DNA of 64,000 nucleotides from JAIBJN01 sp963847985 (GTDB taxonomy: Bacteria > Actinomycetota > Thermoleophilia > Gaiellales > Gaiellaceae): contig CAWKBS010000004.1 in the NCBI GenBank assembly GCA_963847985.1, forward strand, positions 1 through 64,000, read 5' to 3'. This document shows positions 41,418 through 49,009 of the stretch, piece after piece (the first letter of the stretch is position 1; each line of letters begins with the position of its first letter). The position numbers were made by a program, and so were the translations under genes. The notes beneath the pieces are model-generated. The model had not been told where the DNA came from. It did not search any database and saw only the letters and a program-made list of their open reading frames with translations.

Positions 41418-42762
41418 GTGAGCGGCGCCAGCATCTCGACGGGGCGGCCCTCCGGGGCCGCTCCGTCGCCTGCCCACCAGGGGTCGCGACTGGAGGAGCT
41501 ACGCGGTCGCCTTCGCGTTCCTTGCTCCGACCCTCTTCTTTCTCGGGATCTGGATCGTCTACCCGACGATCCGAACGATCATCCGCAGCTTCTTCGATCG
41601 GTCGGGCGACCGGTTCGTCTGGTTCGACAACTACCAGACGATCTTCACCAGCGACGTCCTGCTCACCGCCGTCAAGAACAATGCGATCTGGGTCCTCGTG
41701 GTCCCCGCGCTCGTGACCGCTATCGGGCTCGTCTTTGCGGTCCTCACGGAGCGGATCGCGTGGTCGGTCGCCTTCAAGACGGCGGTCTTCATGCCGATGG
41801 CCATTTCCGCCTTTGCGGCCGGGGTCACCTGGCGAATCATGTACCAGCAGGACCCGGATCAGGGAGCGATCAACGCCGGCATCGCGGCGATCAAGGACGC
41901 CGTCGATCCGCCGGGGGTGCTCTCGGAGGCCGCGCCGTCGACCGACGACATGGTCGCCGCGCCTCAGGGAGACATCACTCTGGCGGAGCCGGTCGAGCCC
42001 GGTGCCGTCGTCCGGCTCGGGCTCACAGGTCTCTCCGCCGACGAGGTCCCCGACGACTCGGTGCAAGCCATTACTCCGGAGCCGCTGTCCGGTGGAATCA
42101 CGGGCGTCGTCTGGCGGGACTTCAAGCCTGGCGGTGGAACTCCGGGCGAGGTCGAACCCGAGGAAGCGGGGCTCCCCGGTGTGAGTGTCGAGGTCCGCAC
42201 GGAGGACGGCGCCCAGGTGGCTTCGATGTCGACCGAGGCTGACGGCACCTTCGCGTTCGAGGACCTCGAGCCGGGGAGGTACGAGGTCGCCATCGGCGCG
42301 GAGACGTTTGCCCAGCCGTTCAACGGCGTCTCATGGCTCGGGGAGCGCCTCATCACGCCGTCGATAATCATCGCCTATCTCTGGATCTGGGCCGGCTTCT
42401 CCATGGTCATCATCGCCGCCGGGCTCGCCGCGATCCCCCGGGACGTCCTGGCGGCCGCCCGCATTGACGGTGCGAGCGAATGGCAGGTCTTCCGGCGGGT
42501 GACCGCGCCTCTCCTTGCCCCGGTTCTCACGGTCGTCTTCATCACGATGCTGATCAACGTCCTGAAGGTCTTCGACATCGTGATCGCCGTCGCCCCCGGC
42601 TCCGTCCAAGACGACGCCAGCGTCCTGGCGCTCGCAATGTGGCGCACGGCATTCGGCGGCACGAGCAACCTCGGCGTCGGGTCGGCCATCGCCGTCTTCA
42701 TCTTCGTGCTCGTCGTCCCTGTGCTGTTGCTCAATGTCCGACGCTTCCGGAGAGAGACGTAG
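41418..42762 (+). CDS. sugar ABC permease 1 with inserted Ig-like domain, frameshifted
   Basis: The GTG at 41418 opens the N-terminus (MSGASISTGRPSGAAPSPAH); sense then continues in another frame from about 41488 (DWRSYAVAFAFLAPTLFFLG), so one base appears lost or gained near 41480-41488. Membrane helices and the EAA loop (DVLAAARIDGASEWQVFRRV) fit CUT1 permeases. Between the third and fourth helices about 130 residues are inserted on the outer side; the part GITGVVWRDFKPGGG to GTFAFEDLEPGRYEVAIGAE is a Cna_B/SdrD-like beta-sandwich. Such an insertion is not typical of this family. Confidence 0.8.
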
Positions 42763-43649
42763 TGGCGACCACAGAGGCGGTTCAGGAGCAGCAGATGGAT
42801 CGCGAGGGCGCGCGTAGTCGTTTCCTCCGCCTCCTGGGACGTTTGCCGGTGCACGTCCTGCTCGTGGTTCTCGGGCTGCTTTGGCTCGTTCCGACTGTCG
42901 GTCTCTTCCTCACGTCCCTGCTCTCGGCGGAGGACTACCTCGAAGGCGGCTGGTGGCAGGTCTTCTCGGAGCCGAGCAAGTTCACCTTCGAGAACTACTC
43001 GGCGATCTTCGACAACGAGGTGATCACCTCGTCGCTCGTAACCACGATCTGGATCGCGGTCGGAGGGACCCTGCTCCCCATCTTCGTCGGCGCCCTCGCC
43101 GGCTATGCGTTTGCGTGGCTCGAGTTTCCTGGGCGCGACTGGCTCTTCGTCGTGGTCATCGCCCTCCTCGTAGTGCCGCTCCAGATGGCGCTCATCCCGA
43201 TGTTCAGGCTCTACGAGACGTTCGGGATCAACGACACAGTTTTCGCCCTCATTCTCTTCCACACGGCCTTCGGTCTGCCCTTTGCCATCTTCCTCTTGCG
43301 CAATTTCTTCATCGGGATCCCGAAGGATCTGCTGGAAGCCGCCCGGATCGACGGCGCTTCGGAGTTCAGGATCTTCCTCCGGCTGATTCTGCCGCTCGGT
43401 CTGCCCGCCATTGCCGCGCTCGCCATCTTCCAGTTCCTCTGGACGTGGAACGACCTCCTCGTTGCGCTGGTCTTCGGCCGTGAGACGCAGCCGATCACGG
43501 TTGCTATCTACCGCCAGTTGGCGCAGTTCGGCGCGAACATCGAGATCATCGCGCCGGCCACCTTCGTGTCGCTGGTGATCCCGCTCATCGTCTTCTTCGC
43601 CTTCCAGCGCTACTTTGTCGAGGGCCTGCTGGCGGGCTCAGTCAAGTAA
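42762..43649 (+). CDS. sugar ABC permease 2
   Basis: A 295-residue CUT1 permease of the MalG type. Helices include VHVLLVVLGLLWLVPTVGLF and DWLFVVVIALLVVPLQMALI; the EAA coupling loop is IPKDLLEAARIDGASEFRIF. GTG start overlaps the permease 1 stop by one base. Forms the heterodimeric channel with permease 1. Confidence 0.93.
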   Translation: MATTEAVQEQQMDREGARSRFLRLLGRLPVHVLLVVLGLLWLVPTVGLFLTSLLSAEDYLEGGWWQVFSEPSKFTFENYSAIFDNEVITSSLVTTIWIAVGGTLLPIFVGALAGYAFAWLEFPGRDWLFVVVIALLVVPLQMALIPMFRLYETFGINDTVFALILFHTAFGLPFAIFLLRNFFIGIPKDLLEAARIDGASEFRIFLRLILPLGLPAIAALAIFQFLWTWNDLLVALVFGRETQPITVAIYRQLAQFGANIEIIAPATFVSLVIPLIVFFAFQRYFVEGLLAGSVK

Positions 43650-43651
43650 CC

Positions 43652-44755
43652 ATGTCGAGAGTGTGCGCGATCGTCGGAGGCGGGTTGGCAGGGTTCGTTG
43701 CCTATGCGACCCTGCGAAAAGGGGGTCTCGGGCCGGCCGAAATCGTCGTGTTCGGAACCGACCCGGATCCCGCCGCCGCTTGGCGCGTTCGCGCGGCGGC
43801 AATTCGCCAGCGGCGGATGCGCTCCGAGAGCGACGGTCATTGCGCGCCGACCTCGTTTCCCGGCCTCGCCGTTCGCGCGGCTCTGCGCCGCCGGAGCTTC
43901 GTTCCGCTTGCCGAGAGCGCCTGCGACCGCTTCAACCCGACGGTCGAGGAGTTCCTCGAACACGTCGAGGACCTGCGCGCGAAGACGAGCTGGGACGAGA
44001 GCTTCCAGCTCGCGCACATAGGGCGTGTCCGGGCCGTGGAAGGCGGGTTCGAGCTGGACGAACGCGGTTCCTTTCCGCACGTCCTCCTCGCCCCGGGTCA
44101 TCCGGGCCTGTCCGTCCCGGAGGAGCTTGTCAGCGACCCCCGTGCCGTTCACGCGTACGACCCGCACGACTATGCAGACGAGGTCGAGGTGGTCGGCGCG
44201 GGCATGGCCGCTGCGACGGAGTGGCTGAACGCCCTTGCCGCCGGAGCCTCGGTGGTTTCCGTCCGGCGCCGTGAACCGGAGCGGCGGCCACTCAACCTTC
44301 CGCGTGAGCTGTTCACGCGGCGCGGCCTGGCCGCCTACCACGGCCTACCGCCCGACGAGCGCACAGGTTTTCTGCGCTGCCACTCGGCGCCGTCCTACCC
44401 TCCAGGGCGCAGGTGGGACGAGCCGCTGGAGCGGGCGCGCCGTGATGGGCGTTTCCGTGTTGCCCCGCAGCTGAACGGCGCTCGGCAGATCATCTGCGCC
44501 ACCGGGTTCAAGCGCGGGTTTGGCAGTGACGCGCTGCTCAGGCGCCTGGTGAGCGACCATGGTCTCGAGACCGCAGAGGACTGGATCGTGCTGACGCCCG
44601 ATTCGACCGTGCCCGCATTGACGGATGCGGATCGAACGCTAGCCCTGGCCGGCGCGCCGGCTCAGTGGTCGTACCCGGCTGCCGACACCCTCATGGGCGC
44701 GAAGTACGCCGCCCGACGCTTCCTGCGGAAGGTCCAGGCATGGCGTACACGTTGA
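43652..44755 (+). CDS. FAD/NAD(P)-binding oxidoreductase
   Basis: A 367-residue protein two bases after the permease. The N-terminus CAIVGGGLAGFVAYATLRKG is an FAD-binding GxGxxG loop; a second nucleotide loop VEVVGAGMAAATEWLNAL lies near residue 185; IICATGFKRGFGSDALLRRL near the end is the ATG motif of flavoprotein monooxygenase-like enzymes. It resembles small flavin-dependent oxidoreductases with no firm substrate. Operon context suggests it oxidises the imported carbohydrate or a derived product, which is inference. Confidence 0.78.
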   Translation: MSRVCAIVGGGLAGFVAYATLRKGGLGPAEIVVFGTDPDPAAAWRVRAAAIRQRRMRSESDGHCAPTSFPGLAVRAALRRRSFVPLAESACDRFNPTVEEFLEHVEDLRAKTSWDESFQLAHIGRVRAVEGGFELDERGSFPHVLLAPGHPGLSVPEELVSDPRAVHAYDPHDYADEVEVVGAGMAAATEWLNALAAGASVVSVRRREPERRPLNLPRELFTRRGLAAYHGLPPDERTGFLRCHSAPSYPPGRRWDEPLERARRDGRFRVAPQLNGARQIICATGFKRGFGSDALLRRLVSDHGLETAEDWIVLTPDSTVPALTDADRTLALAGAPAQWSYPAADTLMGAKYAARRFLRKVQAWRTR

Positions 44756-45921
44756 GAGGACGGTTGGAGTCCAGGCTCGCGGTCGCGCTCGCTCCCCTTC
44801 TCGCGGCGTGCGCGGTCGCGCTGGCGCTCAAAGCCTGGTGGCCGGTCGAGCTCGCGGGCCTCATGCTCGGCGTCGGACTGGTGTTCGACCTGACGCTCTA
44901 TCACAGGCTCATCGCCTATCAGCCCGGCTGGGCTGCGCTTCCGCTCGGCCTCCTCGAGCTCGCAGTGGTCATGGCTCTAGGGCGCCTGCTGAACGTCGGT
45001 GCGACGCTTGCGGCCGCGTTGGCGTTCTACGTCGGGGCTTGGCTGCTCGCCCAGATCCTCGGCCACGCTCTCTTCCCTCTGCTGCGCCTCTCCTACGGTG
45101 AGGACGGGGGCGAGCTCGGCCGGGCCGGGGCCGGCGTCGCCGCGACCGCGTTCGTGGTTTTCGCCGCTGCGGGCACGGTCGCATGGGCCACGCAACCGCC
45201 CGTCGTCCACCTCGCCGCGGGTGTCCACGAGGGGCCGCTCGTCCTGGACTACTCGCAGCAGCTCGTCGGGGAGTCGGGCGCCGTCGTCCGCGGGGGAATC
45301 GTCGTCACAGCCGACGACGTGACCATCCGGGACATCACCGTCATCGGAGGGGAGAACGGCATTCAGGTCGAATCGGCCGAACGTGTCCTCCTCGAACGAG
45401 TCAAGGTCCTTCAGGCGACCCTCGACGGGATCAACGTCCGGCGTAGTCAGGTCACGATCCGCGAATGCTCGATCTCGATGCTCGGAAACGAATACGGGCA
45501 GGGAATCGACATCTCGTTCACCGCCGACTTGGCGCCGAGCCTCGTCGAGGACTGCGTGTTGACGGGTGGCCAGGAAGGCATCTTCCTGGACTCCGTGCAC
45601 GCGATGGCCCGGGACAACCACGTTCGCCGAACGACCTTGCGCGGCATCACCGTGACCGAGATGGCGATGGTGGAGGTGGAGGAGAACACGGTGGAGGATG
45701 TTCTCGGAATCGGCATCTACTGCGGCGACTATTCGATGTGCGATATCCGTGAGAACTCCATCAGAGGGGTTCTCCCTGACCGCGAGTCGTCCGACAGCAT
45801 GCGCGAGGGTTACGGGATCGTCTCGCACTACTGGGCCCACGTGGAGGTCGAGGACAACGAGGTTTCGCGCAGCCCCTACGAGATGGGCGAGTTCGCGGAG
45901 GCGTACATCACCCACGACTAG
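44740..45921 (+). CDS. membrane-anchored right-handed beta-helix protein
   Basis: A 393-residue protein. Residues 1-160 hold about five membrane helices (LAVALAPLLAACAVALALKA, LAGLMLGVGLVFDLTLYH, LGLLELAVVMALGRLL, AAALAFYVGAWLLAQILGHA, GVAATAFVVFAAAGTVAWAT). Residues 165-390 form a parallel beta-helix of NosD/polysaccharide-lyase type (VVTADDVTIRDITVIGGENG, IQVESAERVLLERVKV, IFLDSVHAMARDNHVRRTTL). Such domains bind or cleave glycans, or insert Cu (NosD). It overlaps the oxidoreductase gene by 16 bp. ATG at 44740 has no obvious own Shine-Dalgarno. Confidence 0.75.
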   Translation: MAYTLRGRLESRLAVALAPLLAACAVALALKAWWPVELAGLMLGVGLVFDLTLYHRLIAYQPGWAALPLGLLELAVVMALGRLLNVGATLAAALAFYVGAWLLAQILGHALFPLLRLSYGEDGGELGRAGAGVAATAFVVFAAAGTVAWATQPPVVHLAAGVHEGPLVLDYSQQLVGESGAVVRGGIVVTADDVTIRDITVIGGENGIQVESAERVLLERVKVLQATLDGINVRRSQVTIRECSISMLGNEYGQGIDISFTADLAPSLVEDCVLTGGQEGIFLDSVHAMARDNHVRRTTLRGITVTEMAMVEVEENTVEDVLGIGIYCGDYSMCDIRENSIRGVLPDRESSDSMREGYGIVSHYWAHVEVEDNEVSRSPYEMGEFAEAYITHD

Positions 45922-45973
45922 CGGAACCGGGGAGCCCGCGGATGGCCATTGCAGCCCCATTTACGGGGCTTCC

Positions 45974-46942
45974 TCAGTCGGGACGGCCGGATTCGAACCG
46001 GCGGCCTCCTGCTCCCAAAGCAGGCGCGCTACCAGGCTGCGCCACGTCCCGCAGCTGGGCCTCAGTGTACGGCGGCCGGCGGCGGCCCGCCGTTGCCAGG
46101 ACGACGCCGGCGATGATCACGGCGACGCCGGCGAGCTGGACCTCGGACGGCGCCTCCTCCAGGATGATCACGCCGAAGATCACCGAGAGGGCCGGCTGGA
46201 GCGTGAGCGTGATCGACGTGAGGGCGGCCGGCAGGCGCGGGAGCGCCGCAGCGATCAGGAGCCACCCGACGACCTGCGACGTGAGCGCGAGGAGAACGAG
46301 CCAGCCGTGCTCGGGCCAGGTCGGCGTCAGCTCGAGCTCGTCGAGGGCCGCACCGACGGGCAGGGTCGCGACCGCGGCCGAGAGGGTCGCCCAGTAGAGC
46401 GGCCCCGCCGGGCGTCGGAGGTCGGTGCTCCCGGCGCGCAGCACGAGCAGGAACGCCCCGTAGGTGATCGCGGTGAGCATGCCGAAGAGGACGCCGAGCG
46501 CCGGGCTCGAGCCGTACGGGTCGGCGCCCAGGACGCCCGAGATCAGCACGACGCCCACGAGGACGACCGGCACCGCCGCGAGGGTGCGCGCGGCCGGCTT
46601 CTCGTTCAGGAACGCCCAGGCGGCCAGCGCGACGACGACGACCTGCACGTTTCCGAGCACCGTCGCCAGGCCGGCGCCGACCGCGGCGATCGCGTGGTGC
46701 CAGAAGACGAGGTCGAGCATGAAGAAGACGCCGCCGATCAGGGCCAGGTTTCGTGCCCGCGGAGGGAGCGGCCCGAAGCGGCGCCGCTCCCACCAGGCGA
46801 GCAGGAGCAGCGGCGGGAGCGCGTACGCGCAGCGGTAGAAGGCCGCCGTCGAAGGCGGCACGCCGGCGAGGAGCACGAGGATCGCCGAGAAGGCGATGCA
46901 GGTCGCTCCCGCCATCGCCATGAGAACCGGCCTGGAGCCCAT
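45974..46942 (-). CDS. EamA/DMT superfamily transporter, 3' end runs through tRNA-Pro
   Basis: A ten-helix EamA transporter (about 295 residues before the tRNA). Two EamA repeats are visible (AMAGATCIAFSAILVLLAGV, GGVFFMLDLVFWHHAIAAVG; GVLFGMLTAITYGAFLLVLR, TLTLQPALSVIFGVIILEEA). After the last helix (LAGVAVIIAGVVLATAGRRR) the frame has no stop before the tRNA-Pro gene and continues through it to 45974. The tRNA-encoded tail (DVAQPGSAPALGAGGRRFES) is certainly not native-looking. The ATG at 46942 is chosen over upstream codons by fit. Substrate unknown. Confidence 0.85.
   Translation of the reverse strand: MGSRPVLMAMAGATCIAFSAILVLLAGVPPSTAAFYRCAYALPPLLLLAWWERRRFGPLPPRARNLALIGGVFFMLDLVFWHHAIAAVGAGLATVLGNVQVVVVALAAWAFLNEKPAARTLAAVPVVLVGVVLISGVLGADPYGSSPALGVLFGMLTAITYGAFLLVLRAGSTDLRRPAGPLYWATLSAAVATLPVGAALDELELTPTWPEHGWLVLLALTSQVVGWLLIAAALPRLPAALTSITLTLQPALSVIFGVIILEEAPSEVQLAGVAVIIAGVVLATAGRRRPPYTEAQLRDVAQPGSAPALGAGGRRFESGRPD
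45979..46052 (-). tRNA. tRNA-Pro (TGG)
   Basis: Minus-strand cloverleaf: acceptor CGGGACG/CGTCCCG with discriminator A (45979), D-arm GGCGCAGCCTGGTAGCGC, anticodon loop TTTGGGA with TGG, T-arm CCGGTTCGAATCCGG. It overlaps the extended 3' end of the EamA frame on the same strand. Confidence 0.95.
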
Positions 46943-46998
46943 CCGGCGAAACGCTACGCGGGACGGCGACCGCGCCGAGGCCGCTATCTTGCGCGCCC

Positions 46999-48033
46999 GT
47001 GGCCGATGCACCTTTCGCGCCGCCCGCCCTGGAGTCGCAGCGACCGGTCCCGCGGCCGGGGCTCGGCTACACGCTCGTGTGGTCGGCGGTCATCCTCTGG
47101 TCGCTGAACGCCGTCATCGCGAAGATCGTCCTCGACTCGGCCGGTCTCTCGTCGATGCGGCTCGCGGAGGTTCGTGCGACCGGCGCCGCCGTCATCCTCA
47201 TGGCCGGCGTGGCCCTCGTCCGGCCCGCCACGCTCCGGACGACCCGGCGCGAGCTCGGCTTCCTGGTCGTATTCGGCGTCCTCGGCCTCGCGTTCGTCCA
47301 GCTTTTCTACTTCGTCGGGATCCAGCGGCTCGACATCGGGATCGCGCTCGTGATCCAGTACCTAGCACCGGTCTTCGTCGCGCTCTGGGCACGCTTCTAC
47401 GTCCACGAGCCCGTGCGCCGGCGGCTCTGGCTGGCCATTGCGCTCTGCCTGCTGGGGCTGTCGCTGGTCGTGGAGCTCTGGGGCGGCTCCTCGCTGGACG
47501 GGCTCGGCGTCGTCGCGTGCCTCGTGACGGCGGTCGCCTATGCCGCGTACGTGCTCATGGCGGAGCACTCGCTCGAGTCGGGCCGAGACGTCTACTCGCT
47601 CCTCGCGTGGGGCTTCACCTTCGCGGCTCTCTTCTGGGCGGTGTTCCAGCCGTGGTGGAGCTTCCCGGTCGAGCTCGTTGACGGCAGCGCCTCGCTCCTC
47701 GGCCGCTTCGAAGACGTCTCTGTTCCGGTCTGGCTCCTGCTCGCCTACATCGTCGTGCTGGGGACGGTCGTCCCGTTCATCATGCTCGTCAGCGCCCTCC
47801 ATCACGTCCCGGCAACGCGAGTCACGATCATCGCCATGCTCGAGCCCGTACTCGCGGCGATCGTCGCGTGGATCTGGCTCGGGGAGGAGCTCGCCGCCGT
47901 CCAGATCGCCGGCGGCATCATCGTGCTGGCCGGCGTCGTGGTCGCCCAGTCTGCGCGCGAAGATCGTGACGAAGCGCACGAGGATCTCCGCAAAATGCAA
48001 GGAGATGTGGCAATCTCCCGCCCTCGCGCGTGA
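46999..48033 (+). CDS. EamA/DMT superfamily transporter
   Basis: A 344-residue ten-helix EamA transporter from a GTG at 46999: LVWSAVILWSLNAVIAKIVL, LVIQYLAPVFVALWARFYVH (first repeat end), LGVVACLVTAVAYAAYVLMA, and TRVTIIAMLEPVLAAIVAWI with the C-terminal GEELAAVQIAGG. It diverges from the other EamA gene across 56 bp. Family members export amino acids or metabolites; the substrate is not predictable. Confidence 0.88.
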   Translation: MADAPFAPPALESQRPVPRPGLGYTLVWSAVILWSLNAVIAKIVLDSAGLSSMRLAEVRATGAAVILMAGVALVRPATLRTTRRELGFLVVFGVLGLAFVQLFYFVGIQRLDIGIALVIQYLAPVFVALWARFYVHEPVRRRLWLAIALCLLGLSLVVELWGGSSLDGLGVVACLVTAVAYAAYVLMAEHSLESGRDVYSLLAWGFTFAALFWAVFQPWWSFPVELVDGSASLLGRFEDVSVPVWLLLAYIVVLGTVVPFIMLVSALHHVPATRVTIIAMLEPVLAAIVAWIWLGEELAAVQIAGGIIVLAGVVVAQSAREDRDEAHEDLRKMQGDVAISRPRA

Positions 48034-48114
48034 GAACTCGTGAGTTCGCCGTCTTCAGAAAACGCTAACGCTTTCAGAACCGGATGCCGACACGGGTCCG
48101 GCAGTCTGCTCCGC

Positions 48115-48558
48115 ATGCCGGGACACCTGAGAACACTGCTTGCGCTCGTCTGCTGCGTCGTCGCGGTTTCGGTGTCCGCCGCGCCCGCCCAGGCCGCCGC
48201 CCCGACCGCGATCGAGAAGCGGCTCGTCGAGCGCATCAACCAAGCGCGGGCCGCCCACGGGCTGCGGCAGCTGCGGATCGCGCCCGGGCTGAACCAGGGC
48301 GCACGCCTCTGGTCGCGCCATCTGGTCCGGCGCGACTCCTTCCACCACGCCAGCCTGAGCCCCGGGGTCGGCGAGATCCTCGCCTGGGGCACGTGCTCGT
48401 GGTTCACGCCGGCGCGGGCCGTGCGGATGTGGCTGAACAGCCCAGGCCATCGCGCCCTCCTCCTGCGCCCGAGCTTCCGCTTCGTCGGCACGGGCTGGAC
48501 GCGCGGCGCCTGGCGCAGCTTCGGCTGCGCCGAGATGGCCGTCGCCCGCTTCCGCTAG
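48115..48558 (+). CDS. secreted CAP/SCP-domain protein
   Basis: A 147-residue protein with signal peptide (LRTLLALVCCVVAVSVSAAP, cleavage near AQAAA) and a CAP domain: EKRLVERINQARAAHGLRQL, WSRHLVRRDSFHHASLS (His), GVGEILAWGT and WLNSPGHRALLL with the second His. CAP proteins are secreted and often of unknown role in bacteria. ATG at 48115 is favoured; a GTG at 48040 is in frame. Confidence 0.82.
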   Translation: MPGHLRTLLALVCCVVAVSVSAAPAQAAAPTAIEKRLVERINQARAAHGLRQLRIAPGLNQGARLWSRHLVRRDSFHHASLSPGVGEILAWGTCSWFTPARAVRMWLNSPGHRALLLRPSFRFVGTGWTRGAWRSFGCAEMAVARFR

Positions 48559-48571
48559 ACGCTCTCGGCGC

Positions 48572-49009
48572 CTAAGCGCCTTCGAACAGCTCGCGAAGCT
48601 GCGCGATCTTGTCGCTCCGCAGCCGTTCCCGCTCGCCCCGGCCGACGGCGGCCAGGACGCCGCGCACGAGCGACGCCAGCTCGACCGGGTTGAAGGGCTT
48701 GGTGATGTACTCGAGCCCGCCGAGGTCGATGCCCCGGGCGCGGTCGCGGACGTCGGCTCGTGCCGTGAGGAAGACGATGGGGATGTCGCACGTGACCGGG
48801 TCGTCGAGGAGCATCTCGGCCACCCGCCAGCCGTCGAGGCCCGGCATCATCACGTCCAGGAGGATGACGTCGGGCCCGCGGGCGCGCGCGAGGTCGAGCC
48901 CGCCGGGGCCGTCGCCGGCTTCGCTCACGTCCATGCCCTCCGCCTCGAGGTTGACGCGGCAGAGGAGCCGGATCGGCGCCTCGTCGTCGATGACGAGCAC
49001 TCGGGTCAC
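48572..49009 (-). CDS. single-domain response regulator
   Basis: A 145-residue receiver protein: RVLVIDDEAPIRLLCRVNLE (acidic pocket), VILLDVMMPGLDGW with phosphoacceptor Asp, PIVFLTARAD and EYITKPFNPVELA with the conserved Lys. No output domain. GTG at 49009 overlaps the kinase stop by four bases, so it is its cognate partner, possibly relaying phosphate to another protein. Confidence 0.93.
   Translation of the reverse strand: MTRVLVIDDEAPIRLLCRVNLEAEGMDVSEAGDGPGGLDLARARGPDVILLDVMMPGLDGWRVAEMLLDDPVTCDIPIVFLTARADVRDRARGIDLGGLEYITKPFNPVELASLVRGVLAAVGRGERERLRSDKIAQLRELFEGA

Noticed and set aside
43652..44755. Carbohydrate-active enzyme in the ABC operon
   Set aside because: The two nucleotide-binding loops show a flavoprotein; no glycoside hydrolase motif was found in the operon.
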